Assembly (NCBI RefSeq): GCF_004137255.1
Contig: NZ_SDWT01000001.1
Span: forward strand, 2,790,001 to 2,854,000
DNA from: Nocardioides oleivorans
Lineage (GTDB): Bacteria > Actinomycetota > Actinomycetes > Propionibacteriales > Nocardioidaceae
Length of the DNA stretch: 64,000 nt
Reading direction: 5' to 3'
Shown: one piece after another, positions 37,135 through 48,583 of the stretch
Layout: every line of letters starts with the position of its first letter
Position numbering within the stretch: the first letter of the stretch is position 1
Program-made: the position numbers and the translations under genes
The notes under the pieces: model-generated
Seen by the model: the letters and a program-made list of their open reading frames with translations, nothing else
Database searches by the model: none
Told to the model about the DNA's origin: nothing

Positions 37135-38302
37135 GGCGGTGGCCACGACGCTCGCGTCCGGCCAGCCGTCCCTCCCGTCCGGCCGCGCGGCCCTGCGCGC
37201 AGCCGTCCCGGTGGTCGCGACCGTCGTCGCCCTGCACGTCGGGTTCGTCCTGGTGCGTGCGGTCGCCGTCGGCGGGCTCGACGGCTTCGTCGTCTACGAC
37301 GGCCGCGCCTACTTCCGGATCGCGCTCGACCCGTTGACGCTGGCCGTCACCGACCACGGCATCACCTTCACCCGGCCGGCCTACTGGCAGACCCGCATCG
37401 GCTACCCGCTCACCGCCTGGCTCGGCTCCCTCGGCGGCCGGATCGGGCTGGTCGCCGGCGCCCTCGTCCTGGTGAACCTCCTCGCGATCGCCGGCATCGC
37501 GCTCGCCGGCGCCTGCACGGCACGGCGGCTCGGCCACAGCGCCTGGTGGGGAGGCGTGCCGGCACTGTGGGCCGGCTTCCTCGTCGGCCTCGGGCAGGAC
37601 CTCACCGAGCCGCTCGCCGGCGTCCTGCTCCTCGGCGCGCTCGTGCTGCTGCGCACCCACCGGCACCTGCTCGCCTCTCTCGCCCTCACCGCCGCCGGGA
37701 TCACCCGGGAGACGACGCTCCTCGTCGCCGCGACGGTGCTCGGCTGCTCGGTCCTGGCCCCGGTCCTTGCTTCCGTGCTGCCGGCGCGCGGTCGTCGTAC
37801 GGCACCCGGGTGGTGGGTGGGCGCGCTGCCGCTGGTGACGTACGCCGCGTGGCGCACGTGGGTGCACGCGCGCTGGTCGGACGTGGTGCCCGACCCGACC
37901 TCCGGCAACCCGGTCGGGGTGCCCGTCGTCGAGCTCGTGCACTACGTCGGCACCGCGGCCCTCCACCCGCTGCGGGAGGCGCCCAACGTCGTGCTGCTGG
38001 TGCCGACGCTGCTCGCGCTCGCCCTGGCCGCCACGGCGCTCCGCGGTGGAGGCCCCGCCCACGAACGCCTCGCCCTCGCCGGCTACCTCCTCGTCCTCGT
38101 CAGCCTGCCCGTGTGGGACCGCGGCCAGGCCTACCTGCGCTGGGGATGCGAGCCGCTGGTGATCGGCTGGCTGCTGCTCGTGGGACAGGCCCGGACCACG
38201 ACGCTGCGCCGGCTCGGCGCCGCGGTGGCGGTGGTCTGGGTGGTCGCCGCGACGCAGAGCGTGGCCTACCCGCTGCCCGGGGCGTGGTGGACGTGGTCCT
38301 GA
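37118..38302 (+). CDS. Polytopic membrane protein, GT-C-like
   Basis: 394 residues from GTG at 37118, which follows a GGGGAG ribosome binding site; GTG at 37139 is an alternative. About nine membrane segments. The first extracytoplasmic loop (VYDGRAYFRIALDP) has the Asp that GT-C enzymes use, and later loops hold the GITRETTLL stretch typical of actinobacterial members. Probably transfers a sugar from polyprenyl phosphate; acceptor unknown. Overlaps both neighbours in a tight run. Confidence 0.75.
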   Translation: MSADGEAVATTLASGQPSLPSGRAALRAAVPVVATVVALHVGFVLVRAVAVGGLDGFVVYDGRAYFRIALDPLTLAVTDHGITFTRPAYWQTRIGYPLTAWLGSLGGRIGLVAGALVLVNLLAIAGIALAGACTARRLGHSAWWGGVPALWAGFLVGLGQDLTEPLAGVLLLGALVLLRTHRHLLASLALTAAGITRETTLLVAATVLGCSVLAPVLASVLPARGRRTAPGWWVGALPLVTYAAWRTWVHARWSDVVPDPTSGNPVGVPVVELVHYVGTAALHPLREAPNVVLLVPTLLALALAATALRGGGPAHERLALAGYLLVLVSLPVWDRGQAYLRWGCEPLVIGWLLLVGQARTTTLRRLGAAVAVVWVVAATQSVAYPLPGAWWTWS

Positions 38303-39966
38303 CGACACCCACCCCGCAGCAGGACCGCGCCGACGACGGCACGCCCGTCCGCGACCGTACGACGACGTGGCTGGTCGTCGTGGTCGTGCTGGCGCTCGCG
38401 GTGCGCCTGGTCGCCGTGCGCCACGGGCTGCCGCACGCCTACAACGCCGACGAGGAGCTGCACTTCGTCCCGCAGGCGACCCGCGCGGCCGACGGCGACT
38501 GGTACTCCGGATACTTCGAGAACCCCAGCGGGCTGACGTACCTCCTCGCCCTGGTGTTCCGCGTCGCGCTGCCCGGCACCGACGCGTCGATGCTGCTCGT
38601 CGAGGACCCGGCCGTCGTCTACACGGTGGCCCGGCTCACGGTCGTCCTGCTCGGCACCGCGACCGTCCTCGCCGTCGCGCTCGCCGGCCGGGTCGCCTTC
38701 GGCCGCACGGCCGGCGTGTGGGCGGCTGCCTTCGTCGGGCTGTCGTACCTTCCCGTCTTCTACTCCCACCACGCCCTCAACGACGCCCCGACCCTGCTGC
38801 CGACGGCGCTCGCGCTGGCGGCCTGCCTGCGCCTGCACGATCGTGGCGGCACGCGGCTCGCGGCGCTCGCCGGGCTGGCGGTCGGTGTGGCAGCCGGCGT
38901 GAAGTACCTCGCGGCGCCGATGGCGGTCGTGGTCGGGCTCGCACTCCTGCTCCGCGTGGTCGGTGGGCGGCAGCGCCTCGCCCCCGCCCTGCGCGACCTC
39001 GCTGCCGCCGCGGTGGCGTGCCTCGCCGGCCTGGTGGCGCTCAACCCCTTCATGCTGGTCGAGGTCGGCAAGTTCTGGGGCGACTTCAGCGGACAGTCGG
39101 CGCAGGCCGCGACGGTCAAGCTCGGGCAGGCGGGCGCGGCCTGGGCGGGCTACCCGGTCACGCTCCTCTGGGGCTTCGGGGTCGTGCCCGTCGTGCTGGC
39201 CGCTGCGGGACTCGTGGTCGCGCTGCGCGGCGACAGGGGCCCCGACAGGGGACGGGCGCTGCTGCTCGTCACCTTCCCCGTCCTGCTCTACGTGCTGATG
39301 TCGTCGCAGGACCGGTGGTTCGCCCGCTGGCTGCTCCCGGCCTACCCGGCGCTCGCGGTCCTGGCCGGCCTCGGGGCGACGCGCCTGACCCGGGTCCTCC
39401 GCGGCGCCCTGCCCGGCGTCGTACGACCCCTCGCCGCTGCACTCGTCGCGGTCGTCGCGCTCGGCCAACCCGTCGTCGACGTGCTCCGCAGCGACCTCCT
39501 GCTCACCCGCACCGACACCCGCACCGAGGCGCTGGCGTGGCTGGTGTCGCACCCCGAGGTGGGCAGGGTCGTGGTCGAGCCGGCCGTGCCGGGCAGCTAT
39601 CGCCGCGAGCTGCGCGACGCGGGCCTCGAGCTGCGTCCGGTCAGCCGGCCGTTCCAGTCCTACGAGCTCGGCCTGTCGGCGCCGTTGCTCGACGACTACC
39701 GCGCCGAGGGCTGGTGCTGGCTGATGGTCAACGCCCACCAGCGCGACCGCGGGCTGGCGGCCGGGCTGCCCGGCGCCATCTCCTACTACCGCCGGCTCGC
39801 CGAGGAGAGCGAGGTGGCGATGTCGGCCTCGCCGTTCGCCGCCGGCACCGAGCCCACGGCCTTCTCCTACGACTTCAGCTTCAACTACTACCCACCCGCA
39901 CACCACCGACCCGGACCGGTCGTCGAGGTCCGACGCCTCGACGACTGCACAGAGGGGACCCCATGA
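38293..39966 (+). CDS. Glycosyltransferase family 39-like membrane protein
   Basis: 557 residues from GTG at 38293; GTG at 38284 and 38287 are equally possible and no clear ribosome binding site decides. After the first helix the loop carries AYNADEELHFVPQ, the acidic pair expected in GT39/PMT-type GT-C enzymes, followed by about eleven helices with FYSHHALNDAPTLLP in the second large loop, and a soluble C-terminal domain (about 430-557). Uses polyprenyl-phosphate sugar in all known relatives. Stop overlaps the next start (ATGA). Confidence 0.83.
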   Translation: MVLTTPTPQQDRADDGTPVRDRTTTWLVVVVVLALAVRLVAVRHGLPHAYNADEELHFVPQATRAADGDWYSGYFENPSGLTYLLALVFRVALPGTDASMLLVEDPAVVYTVARLTVVLLGTATVLAVALAGRVAFGRTAGVWAAAFVGLSYLPVFYSHHALNDAPTLLPTALALAACLRLHDRGGTRLAALAGLAVGVAAGVKYLAAPMAVVVGLALLLRVVGGRQRLAPALRDLAAAAVACLAGLVALNPFMLVEVGKFWGDFSGQSAQAATVKLGQAGAAWAGYPVTLLWGFGVVPVVLAAAGLVVALRGDRGPDRGRALLLVTFPVLLYVLMSSQDRWFARWLLPAYPALAVLAGLGATRLTRVLRGALPGVVRPLAAALVAVVALGQPVVDVLRSDLLLTRTDTRTEALAWLVSHPEVGRVVVEPAVPGSYRRELRDAGLELRPVSRPFQSYELGLSAPLLDDYRAEGWCWLMVNAHQRDRGLAAGLPGAISYYRRLAEESEVAMSASPFAAGTEPTAFSYDFSFNYYPPAHHRPGPVVEVRRLDDCTEGTP

Positions 39967-41465
39967 CCCGCCCGCCCACCGGCAGGATCCGACCCGCCGT
40001 ACGCCGCTTCGCCGAGCGCCCCGACGCGGTGGCGCTGCTCGCCGCGGTGCTGCTGTTCCTCGTCGGCGCGCAGATCGCCCTGGTCTTCAAGGTGCCGAGC
40101 TGGGGCAACGACGAGCCGGCGCACACCGGGTACGTCGCCTCGCTGGCGGCCGGCCACCTGCCGACGATCGACACCGACATCGTCGACGACCCCGCACGCT
40201 TCCCCGGCACCGCCGAGGAGCTCCGCGGCTGGGACGCCGCCCACGGCGACATCTGGACCGCCAACCACCCGCCGCTGTTCCACCTCGCGATGGTGCCGGT
40301 CTGGTGGGCGCTCCACGACGTCGACCAGAGCGGGATGATCATCACGATGCGGCTGGCCAACACGCTCGGGTTCGCCGTGTGGCTCTACCTCGTCGGCGCG
40401 CTCGCGCGCGAGCTGGTGCCGCGCCGTCCTGCGGTCGCGGCGCTCGCCGTCGTGGTGGCCGCGGCTCCCACGCTGGTGCTCCGCTCGGCGTTCTTCCAGA
40501 ACGACGGGTGGGCCTCGGCCTCGGCGGTGCTCCTGCTGCTGATGACCGTCCGGCTGCTCCGGCAGGGAGTGACCCCTCAACGGGTGGCGCTGGCGGCCGC
40601 CGCCGGAACGGTGGCGGCCGGGACCCGCGCGCAGGGCGTCCTGCTCGTGGCGCTGTGCTCGGTCGTCCTGGTCGTGGCACTCGCCCGCCGCCCGGGCAGC
40701 CGACCCGGCGGGTGGCGACGGGCGGTGCTCGTCGCCGGGGTCGTCGGGGCGGTCCCGGCAGCCGCCTGGGGCTGGTTCTACGTCCGCAACTACGGGCTCT
40801 ACGGCGACTTCACCGGCCAGGACGCGCTGCTGCGGAAGTTCGACCGGGTGCCCGTGACCGAGTGGCACCGGATCGACAACATCCCGGGCCTCACCGAACC
40901 GACCCTGGCCACCCCGATCCTCATCGCGGTCTTCCTCGTGCTCGTCCCGATCGCGCTCGTCCGGTCCGTGCGCCGGCACGGCGTCCGCCCCGACGCGGTG
41001 TGGATCCTGCTCGCGATCCACGCGGCGATCACCCTGCAGAGCCTGGTCGGCTTCATGCAGGCCGGCGGGGGCTTCCACGACCGTTACCTGATGCAGGTCA
41101 TGCCGCTGCTGGCGACGGCCGTCGCGGTCGGCATGCTCGAGGTCGGCCGCTGGGTCCGCGCCCGCACGCCCGGCACGGTCGCTGCCGAGCGGCGCGACTG
41201 GTGGACGGCCGTCGCGTGGTCGGCGGTGCTGCTGGTGTGGCTCGCCGGTGCGGTCGCCTGGCTGGAGGACTACTACGTGTTCAGCCGGCAGGAGACCTCG
41301 CCCGTCGACGGCCCCGTGCCGGACGCCATGGTCGTGGTCGCGGTGGGGCTCGGCGTGGCGATCGTCGCGGTCATGGTGCGGCGGGCGCGCGCGCTGGTCC
41401 GGCGCGACGACGGCGACCCCGGACGCGAGGTGCTCGAGCCCGTGGAGGAGTACGCCGCCGCCTGA
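39963..41465 (+). CDS. Polytopic membrane glycosyltransferase, GT-C/GT39-like
   Basis: 500 residues with about eleven membrane segments. The first loop has PSWGNDEPAHTGYVASLAAGHLP with the Asp-Glu pair of GT-C proteins, and the second has FFQNDGWASASAVLLLL. It is probably the third GT-C enzyme of the island. The C-terminus is charged and cytoplasmic. ATG at 39963 overlaps the previous stop by 4 bases. Last gene of the run from 34455. Confidence 0.83.
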   Translation: MTRPPTGRIRPAVRRFAERPDAVALLAAVLLFLVGAQIALVFKVPSWGNDEPAHTGYVASLAAGHLPTIDTDIVDDPARFPGTAEELRGWDAAHGDIWTANHPPLFHLAMVPVWWALHDVDQSGMIITMRLANTLGFAVWLYLVGALARELVPRRPAVAALAVVVAAAPTLVLRSAFFQNDGWASASAVLLLLMTVRLLRQGVTPQRVALAAAAGTVAAGTRAQGVLLVALCSVVLVVALARRPGSRPGGWRRAVLVAGVVGAVPAAAWGWFYVRNYGLYGDFTGQDALLRKFDRVPVTEWHRIDNIPGLTEPTLATPILIAVFLVLVPIALVRSVRRHGVRPDAVWILLAIHAAITLQSLVGFMQAGGGFHDRYLMQVMPLLATAVAVGMLEVGRWVRARTPGTVAAERRDWWTAVAWSAVLLVWLAGAVAWLEDYYVFSRQETSPVDGPVPDAMVVVAVGLGVAIVAVMVRRARALVRRDDGDPGREVLEPVEEYAAA

Positions 41466-41487
41466 GCGACGCGGCCGGCGTCGTGCC

Positions 41488-42123
41488 TCAGCGCTCGGGG
41501 GAGGCGGTCTCGGCGTCGAGGACCGAGAGGACGTCGGCGATCGCGACGTCGTGCCACCGCGCGGAGCCGCTCAGCATGTAGTGGCCGAGCGCGCCCATGT
41601 CGCGCAGCTCGGCGCTGTCGGCGACGGCCTTCGCGCGCTCGACGTACCGCGTCGTCTCCTTGAAGGACGTGATCCGGTCGCGTCGGCCGTGGGACGCCCG
41701 CAGGGTGCGTCCGGCCAGGGTGTCGACCGGGTCCTCGGCCGACCACCACGGCGCCAGGCCGACGACGCCGACCACCGACGGGTCGTCGGCGACGTGCACG
41801 GCGACCCGGGCCCCCATCGAGTGGCCGAGCAGCACGACCGGGACGTCGCCGTGCGTGGCGCGCACCTGGTCGAGCGCCCAGCGGGCGTCGTCGGGGCGGT
41901 CGGTGCCGCCGTTCCAGCCGCGCTCGCGGTAGCGCAGCATCCAGACCCCGACCCCGGCGTCGTCGGCCTGCGGGGCGATCGTGCGCTGGAGCCAGTGCGC
42001 CCGGCGCCACGAGGCGCTGCGGCCGTCGACGCCCTGGCGGGAGCGGGGCTTCCCGCCGTGCAGCACGAGGACGAGCGCGCGCGGGTCGGAGACGTCGTAC
42101 GTCGTGAGGTGCGGGTCGGTCAC
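41488..42123 (-). CDS. Alpha/beta hydrolase
   Basis: 211 residues. Core pattern of the fold: LVLVLHGGKPRSR (oxyanion region), nucleophile elbow GHSMGAR, the acid in SHGRRDRITSF and the His in GALGHYML. Substrate unknown; small dienelactone-hydrolase- or lipase-like proteins look like this. GTG at 42123 is preceded by GAAGGAGA, a good ribosome binding site. It follows the drug exporter, with a hairpin between, so it may be a separate unit. Confidence 0.83.
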   Translation of the reverse strand: MTDPHLTTYDVSDPRALVLVLHGGKPRSRQGVDGRSASWRRAHWLQRTIAPQADDAGVGVWMLRYRERGWNGGTDRPDDARWALDQVRATHGDVPVVLLGHSMGARVAVHVADDPSVVGVVGLAPWWSAEDPVDTLAGRTLRASHGRRDRITSFKETTRYVERAKAVADSAELRDMGALGHYMLSGSARWHDVAIADVLSVLDAETASPER

Positions 42124-42170
42124 GTGTCTCCTTCGGAGCCGGGAGCCGCTCGGATGGGGCGGACGTGCGG

Positions 42171-42201
42171 GAGGGAGGACCTCCCTCGGAGATCCTCCCT
42201 C
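42171..42201 (-). terminator. Terminator hairpin after the DHA2 exporter
   Basis: Perfect 9-bp inverted repeat GAGGGAGGA / TCCTCCCTC with a 13-base loop, 21 bases past the exporter stop codon on the minus strand. Confidence 0.55.
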
Positions 42202-42222
42202 TGCGGTGGTGGAGCAGGTGGA

Positions 42223-43827
42223 TCAGTGCACGCCGACGCCCTCGGGGGCGTCGTCCGAGGCGAGCTCGTCGTGCTTGACGTTGAGGAAGATCCACACGAC
42301 GGCCGACGCGGCCAGCATCATGATCGAGCCGACCAGGAAGGCGTGCGTGGCGCCCTCGGCGAAGCCCGACAGGTAGGACAGCTGGCCGACCTGCTCGGGC
42401 GTGAGCTGGCCCTGCGCCGCTGCGCCGATCTGGGGAGCGATCTCCTCGGTGCGGTTGGTGGTGTAGTGCAGCGCCACCGTGCTGAGGGTCGCCAGGCCGA
42501 GCGCGCCACCGACCTGCTGCATGGTGTTGAGCACGCCCGAGCCGATGCCCGAGTCCTCCGAGCGGAGGCGGTGGACGGCGACCAGGGTGAGCGGCACGAA
42601 GTTCAGGCCCATGCCGAAGGCCATCAGCACGATGAACGGCAGGACGTGGGTCCAGTAGTTCACGTCGGCGCCGAGGTAGCCGTTGGACGTCGCGCTGATG
42701 ATGTCCGCGGCGCTGTCGGGCACGCTGAGCCGGCTGAAGCCGAACAGCGCGATGGCGGACAGGATCGTGCCGATGCCGGAGAGCCAGCGCGGGTCCACGG
42801 TGCTGATCAGCTTGGACGCCGTGGTGGCGGAGATGATCATCGCGATGGAGAACGGCAGGAACGCGAAGCCGGTGTGGAGCGGGGAGTAGCCGACGACGAG
42901 CTGGATGAAGAGCGAGAGGAAGAAGAACATCGCGAACATCGCGGCCGGGACGATCATCATCACCGCGAACGCGGCAGCGCGGTTGCGGCTGGCGAAGATG
43001 CGGAACGGCAGCAGCGGGTGCTGGACGCGGGTCTCGATGACGGCGAAGACGGCGAGCAGGACGACACCGAGCACCAGGCTGGTGATCGTGCTGGGGGCGT
43101 CCCACCCGTAGGCCTCCTCACCGGCGCGGCTCAGGCCGAACACGATGGCCAGCAGGCCGAAGGTGCCGGTGATGGCGCCGGGGACGTCGAGCCAGCCGGT
43201 GTGGCGCTCGGACTCGTCGAAGAAGCGCGGGGCGAAGAAGGCCGCGACCAGGCCGATCGGCACCACGATCAGGAAGGTGTAGCGCCAGCCCTCGATGCCC
43301 AGGGGCGAGTCGAGGCCGGTGAGCCAGCCACCCAGGACCAGGCCGACGGCGGCACCCACGCCCGCCATGGCGGCGTACACGGCGAAGGCGCGGTTGCGCT
43401 CCTTGCCCGCGGGGAACGTCGTCGCGATCAGCGCGAGCGCGGCCGGGGAGGCCATCGCGGCACCGAGGCCCTGGAAGGCCCGGGCGCCGAGCAGCATCGC
43501 CTCGTTTTGCGCGGCGCCACCGATGAGGGAGGCCACCGCGAAGAGCAGGACGCCGGCGATGAAGATCCGCCTGCGGCCGTAGAGGTCGGCCAGCCGGCCG
43601 CCGAGCAGCAGGAAGCCGCCGAAGGTCAGGGCGTAGCCGGTGACGATCCACTGCAGGTTGGCCTGGTTGATGTCGAGGTCCGCGCCGATGAAGGGCAGGG
43701 CGATGTTGGCGATGGTGCTGTCGAGCACCACCATCAGCTGGGCGAGCGAGATGAGCACGAGAGCCCAGCGCAGGCGCTTGTGCTGCTCGGGGGTCACCTC
43801 TTCGACGGCCGGGGCGAGGTCGGTCAT
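42223..43827 (-). CDS. DHA2-family MFS drug exporter (EmrB/QacA type)
   Basis: 534 residues with 14 predicted membrane helices. Motif D1 LDSTIANIALP in helix 1, motif A GGRLADLYGRRR between helices 2 and 3, and motif C-like GVGAAVGLVLGGWLTG in helix 5 identify a proton-driven DHA2 exporter. Substrates are typically hydrophobic drugs or dyes. Preceded by GAAGGAA before ATG. It lies 42 bases after the TetR gene in the same direction, so the regulator probably controls both. Confidence 0.93.
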   Translation of the reverse strand: MTDLAPAVEEVTPEQHKRLRWALVLISLAQLMVVLDSTIANIALPFIGADLDINQANLQWIVTGYALTFGGFLLLGGRLADLYGRRRIFIAGVLLFAVASLIGGAAQNEAMLLGARAFQGLGAAMASPAALALIATTFPAGKERNRAFAVYAAMAGVGAAVGLVLGGWLTGLDSPLGIEGWRYTFLIVVPIGLVAAFFAPRFFDESERHTGWLDVPGAITGTFGLLAIVFGLSRAGEEAYGWDAPSTITSLVLGVVLLAVFAVIETRVQHPLLPFRIFASRNRAAAFAVMMIVPAAMFAMFFFLSLFIQLVVGYSPLHTGFAFLPFSIAMIISATTASKLISTVDPRWLSGIGTILSAIALFGFSRLSVPDSAADIISATSNGYLGADVNYWTHVLPFIVLMAFGMGLNFVPLTLVAVHRLRSEDSGIGSGVLNTMQQVGGALGLATLSTVALHYTTNRTEEIAPQIGAAAQGQLTPEQVGQLSYLSGFAEGATHAFLVGSIMMLAASAVVWIFLNVKHDELASDDAPEGVGVH

Positions 43828-43869
43828 GGGATTCCTTCGGGAGGGTTCGGGTCCAGTGGAGCAGGAGGG

Positions 43870-44481
43870 TCAGACAGTGGTCGGGTGGGACGGCCCGTGG
43901 AGGGCGGCAGGCAGGACGACCTCGTCGAGGATGCGTCCGATCAGCTCGGGGGTGATGGCGTCGCCGAGCAGGAAGCTGCGGTGCATGACGATCGCGGTCA
44001 GCGACGGCGCGAGGATCGACAGGTCGGTGTCGGGGTGGATCTCGCCGCGCTCGCGGGCACGGTCGTAGATCGCCTGGGAGGCCTGGATCTTGGGGGCGAT
44101 GAAGTCGCGTCGGTAGACCTCGGCGAACTCGGGGTCCCGGCTCATCGCGGTGACCACGGCGGACAGCACCGAGCGCGCGAGCGGGTCGTTGAGACCTCCG
44201 CTGCCGCCGCAGTAGGCCTCGAGCAGGTCGCCGCGCAGGGTGCCGGTGTCGGGCGTGACGGCCTCTCCCTTGTGCGACATGATCGCCGCCACCACGAGCT
44301 CGGGCTTGCCCTTCCAGCGACGGTAGAGGGTCGCCTTGGAGGCCTTGGCGCGCGCCGCCACGGCGTCCATGGTGAGCAGGTCGTAGCCCACCTCGTCGAG
44401 GACCTGCAGGGTCGCCTCGAGGATCTCCATCTCGCGCTCGCCCTCCACGCGGGGGCGGGTGCCGGTCTCGGTCGGGGTCAT
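43870..44481 (-). CDS. TetR-family transcriptional regulator
   Basis: 203 residues. The N-terminal helix-turn-helix reads ILEATLQVLDEVGYDLLTMDAVAARAKASKATLYRRWKGK, split by the usual TetR pattern; the C-terminal ligand domain is of the TetR_C type common next to exporters. Likely a drug-sensing repressor of itself and the DHA2 exporter. ATG at 44481 abuts AGAAGGA with almost no spacing, and GTG 12 bases upstream is an alternative start. A matching palindrome lies 45 bases upstream. Confidence 0.9.
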   Translation of the reverse strand: MTPTETGTRPRVEGEREMEILEATLQVLDEVGYDLLTMDAVAARAKASKATLYRRWKGKPELVVAAIMSHKGEAVTPDTGTLRGDLLEAYCGGSGGLNDPLARSVLSAVVTAMSRDPEFAEVYRRDFIAPKIQASQAIYDRARERGEIHPDTDLSILAPSLTAIVMHRSFLLGDAITPELIGRILDEVVLPAALHGPSHPTTV

Positions 44482-44525
44482 TCCTTCTCTCACGGGTGTC
44501 GGGGGAGTGTGACGACGGTCACGAT

Positions 44526-46825
<2,300 letters not shown>

Positions 46826-46910
46826 GCACCCGGCGCGACGTGCGGGGCGGTTGACGCCGGGACCGGGCAGGGAGAGAGTCGGGCGCGACCGACAACTTCT
46901 CGCGGCGCCG

Positions 46911-46925
46911 GGTGGTCCCACCACC
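46911..46925 (+). terminator. Small hairpin upstream of the RTX-like gene
   Basis: GGTGGT / ACCACC with a 3-base loop, in the 143-base gap after ligA. Weak; could be a terminator for ligA or part of the next leader. Confidence 0.25.
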
Positions 46926-46968
46926 GAGGGGTGCCGTCTCGGGCACTCACGCAGCGAAAGGTCTCCCC

Positions 46969-48237
46969 ATGACTCGTACGACGACGGGCGCAGCTCGCCA
47001 CCTGCTCAGCACGGCCGCGGTGCTCGTCGCCGCGCTCACCCCGGTCGTCGTCATCGGCGCCCCCGCGCAGGCCGCCCGGGCGAGCTGCGGTGGGCTGAAG
47101 GCGACCATCGTCGGCAACGACAAGGCCAACAAGATCACCGGCACCCCCAAGCGCGACGTGGTCGTCGCGAAGGGAGGCAACGACGTCATCCGCGGCCTCG
47201 GCGGCAACGACGTGATCTGCGGTGGCGACGGGGCCGACGCGATCTACGGCGGCGACGGAAACGACCGCCTCTCCGGCGAGACCGACCTCCTGCGGATCGA
47301 CCAGTTCGGCCGGGTCGTCAAGAAGGGCGACACGATCGTCGGTGGCGCCGGGGACGACAGCATCGACCTCGGCTACGACCCGCGGGCCGCGACCGAGGGC
47401 ACCCAGGTGCTCCTCGACGGCGTCTCCTACGCCGACGCCCCCGCCCCGGTGGTCGTCGACCTCCGCGCTGCCGCGACGGTGCCGATCGCCGCTGACGGCA
47501 ACGACACCCTCACGGGTCTCGGCGGCGGCATCCGGATCTACGGCTCCGCGCTCGGCGACACGATCAAGGGCACCAACAAGGCCGACGCGATCTACGCCCG
47601 CGGCGGTGACGACACGATCTTCGGCCGGGGTGGCGACGACGTGGTCGTGGCCGACACCGCGGGCACGGTCGGCAACGACCGGCTCTACGGCGAGGCGGGC
47701 GACGACACCCTCAGCGGCGCCGTCGGTGCCGACCTCTTCGTCGGTGGCAGCGGCGGCGACGTCGTCGCCACGTCGTCGGAGCTGCACCAGGTGATCCGCG
47801 GCGGCAGCGGCATCGACACGGTGTCCTTCCCGATCCCGGTCGAGTCGGGCTTCTCGGTCAAGGGACACGGTGGCCAGGACCGGCTGCGGCTGCTGCCGAA
47901 CTCCAACCCGGCGTTCAAGCCCACGCTCCGCATCGACCAGCTCGGCAAGAGCACCATCCGCGACCTGCAGCCCTTCACGCTCGAGGGGAAGGTCACCGGC
48001 TTCAGCGACGTCCAGCTCCCGGCCCGGGCCCTGTCGATCTTCAAGGGCAGCAACGAGTCCGAGATCATCACCGCCAGTCCCGACTACCGCGTGATGATCT
48101 ACGGACGCGGCGGCGCCGACGTGATGACCGGGTCCGACGAGCCCGACCGCCTCGACGGCGGCAAGGGCTTCGACATCGCGCGGGGCCGTGGCGGCAACGA
48201 CACGTGCAAGAGCGCCGAGAAGCGGTCCAGCTGCTGA
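46969..48237 (+). CDS. Secreted RTX-like calcium-binding protein
   Basis: 422 residues. A Sec signal peptide (about 1-36, ending APAQAA) is followed by glycine/aspartate nonapeptide repeats of the hemolysin type ([70 protein letters not shown]) that form Ca-binding beta-rolls outside the cell. A central stretch (about 285-375) lacks repeats. No catalytic domain is present, so it may be a surface or structural protein. ATG at 46969 follows AAAGG at 8 bases. It sits alone between ligA and gatC. Confidence 0.85.
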   Translation: MTRTTTGAARHLLSTAAVLVAALTPVVVIGAPAQAARASCGGLKATIVGNDKANKITGTPKRDVVVAKGGNDVIRGLGGNDVICGGDGADAIYGGDGNDRLSGETDLLRIDQFGRVVKKGDTIVGGAGDDSIDLGYDPRAATEGTQVLLDGVSYADAPAPVVVDLRAAATVPIAADGNDTLTGLGGGIRIYGSALGDTIKGTNKADAIYARGGDDTIFGRGGDDVVVADTAGTVGNDRLYGEAGDDTLSGAVGADLFVGGSGGDVVATSSELHQVIRGGSGIDTVSFPIPVESGFSVKGHGGQDRLRLLPNSNPAFKPTLRIDQLGKSTIRDLQPFTLEGKVTGFSDVQLPARALSIFKGSNESEIITASPDYRVMIYGRGGADVMTGSDEPDRLDGGKGFDIARGRGGNDTCKSAEKRSSC

Positions 48238-48270
48238 CGCACCCGGTCGGTGGGGCATGCGGGCCGACAC

Positions 48271-48276
48271 TAGGAT
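48271..48276 (+). promoter_or_regulatory. Leaderless -10 element (gatCAB)
   Basis: TAGGAT ends 7 bases before the gatC ATG at 48284; no ribosome binding site between. Confidence 0.6.
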
Positions 48277-48283
48277 TGCCCGC

Positions 48284-48583
48284 ATGCCTGAGATCTCCCG
48301 GGAGGAAGTGGCCCACCTCGCCACCCTGGCCCGCATCGACCTCTCCGACGCCGAGCTCGACCACCTGGCGCCGCAGCTGAGCGTCATCCTCGAGTCCGTC
48401 GCCTCCATCAACGGCGTCGCGGGGGACGACGTGCCTCCCACGTCGCACGCGATCCCGCTGACCAACGTGTTCCGCGAGGACGTCGTGGTGCCCGGCCTGA
48501 CCGCCGAGGAGGCGCTCTCGGGCGCCCCCGCCGTGGAGGAGCAGCGCTTCTCCGTCCCGCGCATCCTGGGTGAGGAAGCCTGA
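48284..48583 (+). CDS. gatC: Asp-tRNA(Asn)/Glu-tRNA(Gln) amidotransferase subunit C
   Basis: 99 residues, the normal length. It begins [25 protein letters not shown] and carries the conserved NVFREDVV segment that wraps between GatA and GatB. It stabilises the heterotrimer that converts mischarged Glu-tRNA(Gln) and Asp-tRNA(Asn). ATG at 48284 fits the -10 element; its TGA overlaps the gatA ATG by one base. Confidence 0.95.
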   Translation: MPEISREEVAHLATLARIDLSDAELDHLAPQLSVILESVASINGVAGDDVPPTSHAIPLTNVFREDVVVPGLTAEEALSGAPAVEEQRFSVPRILGEEA

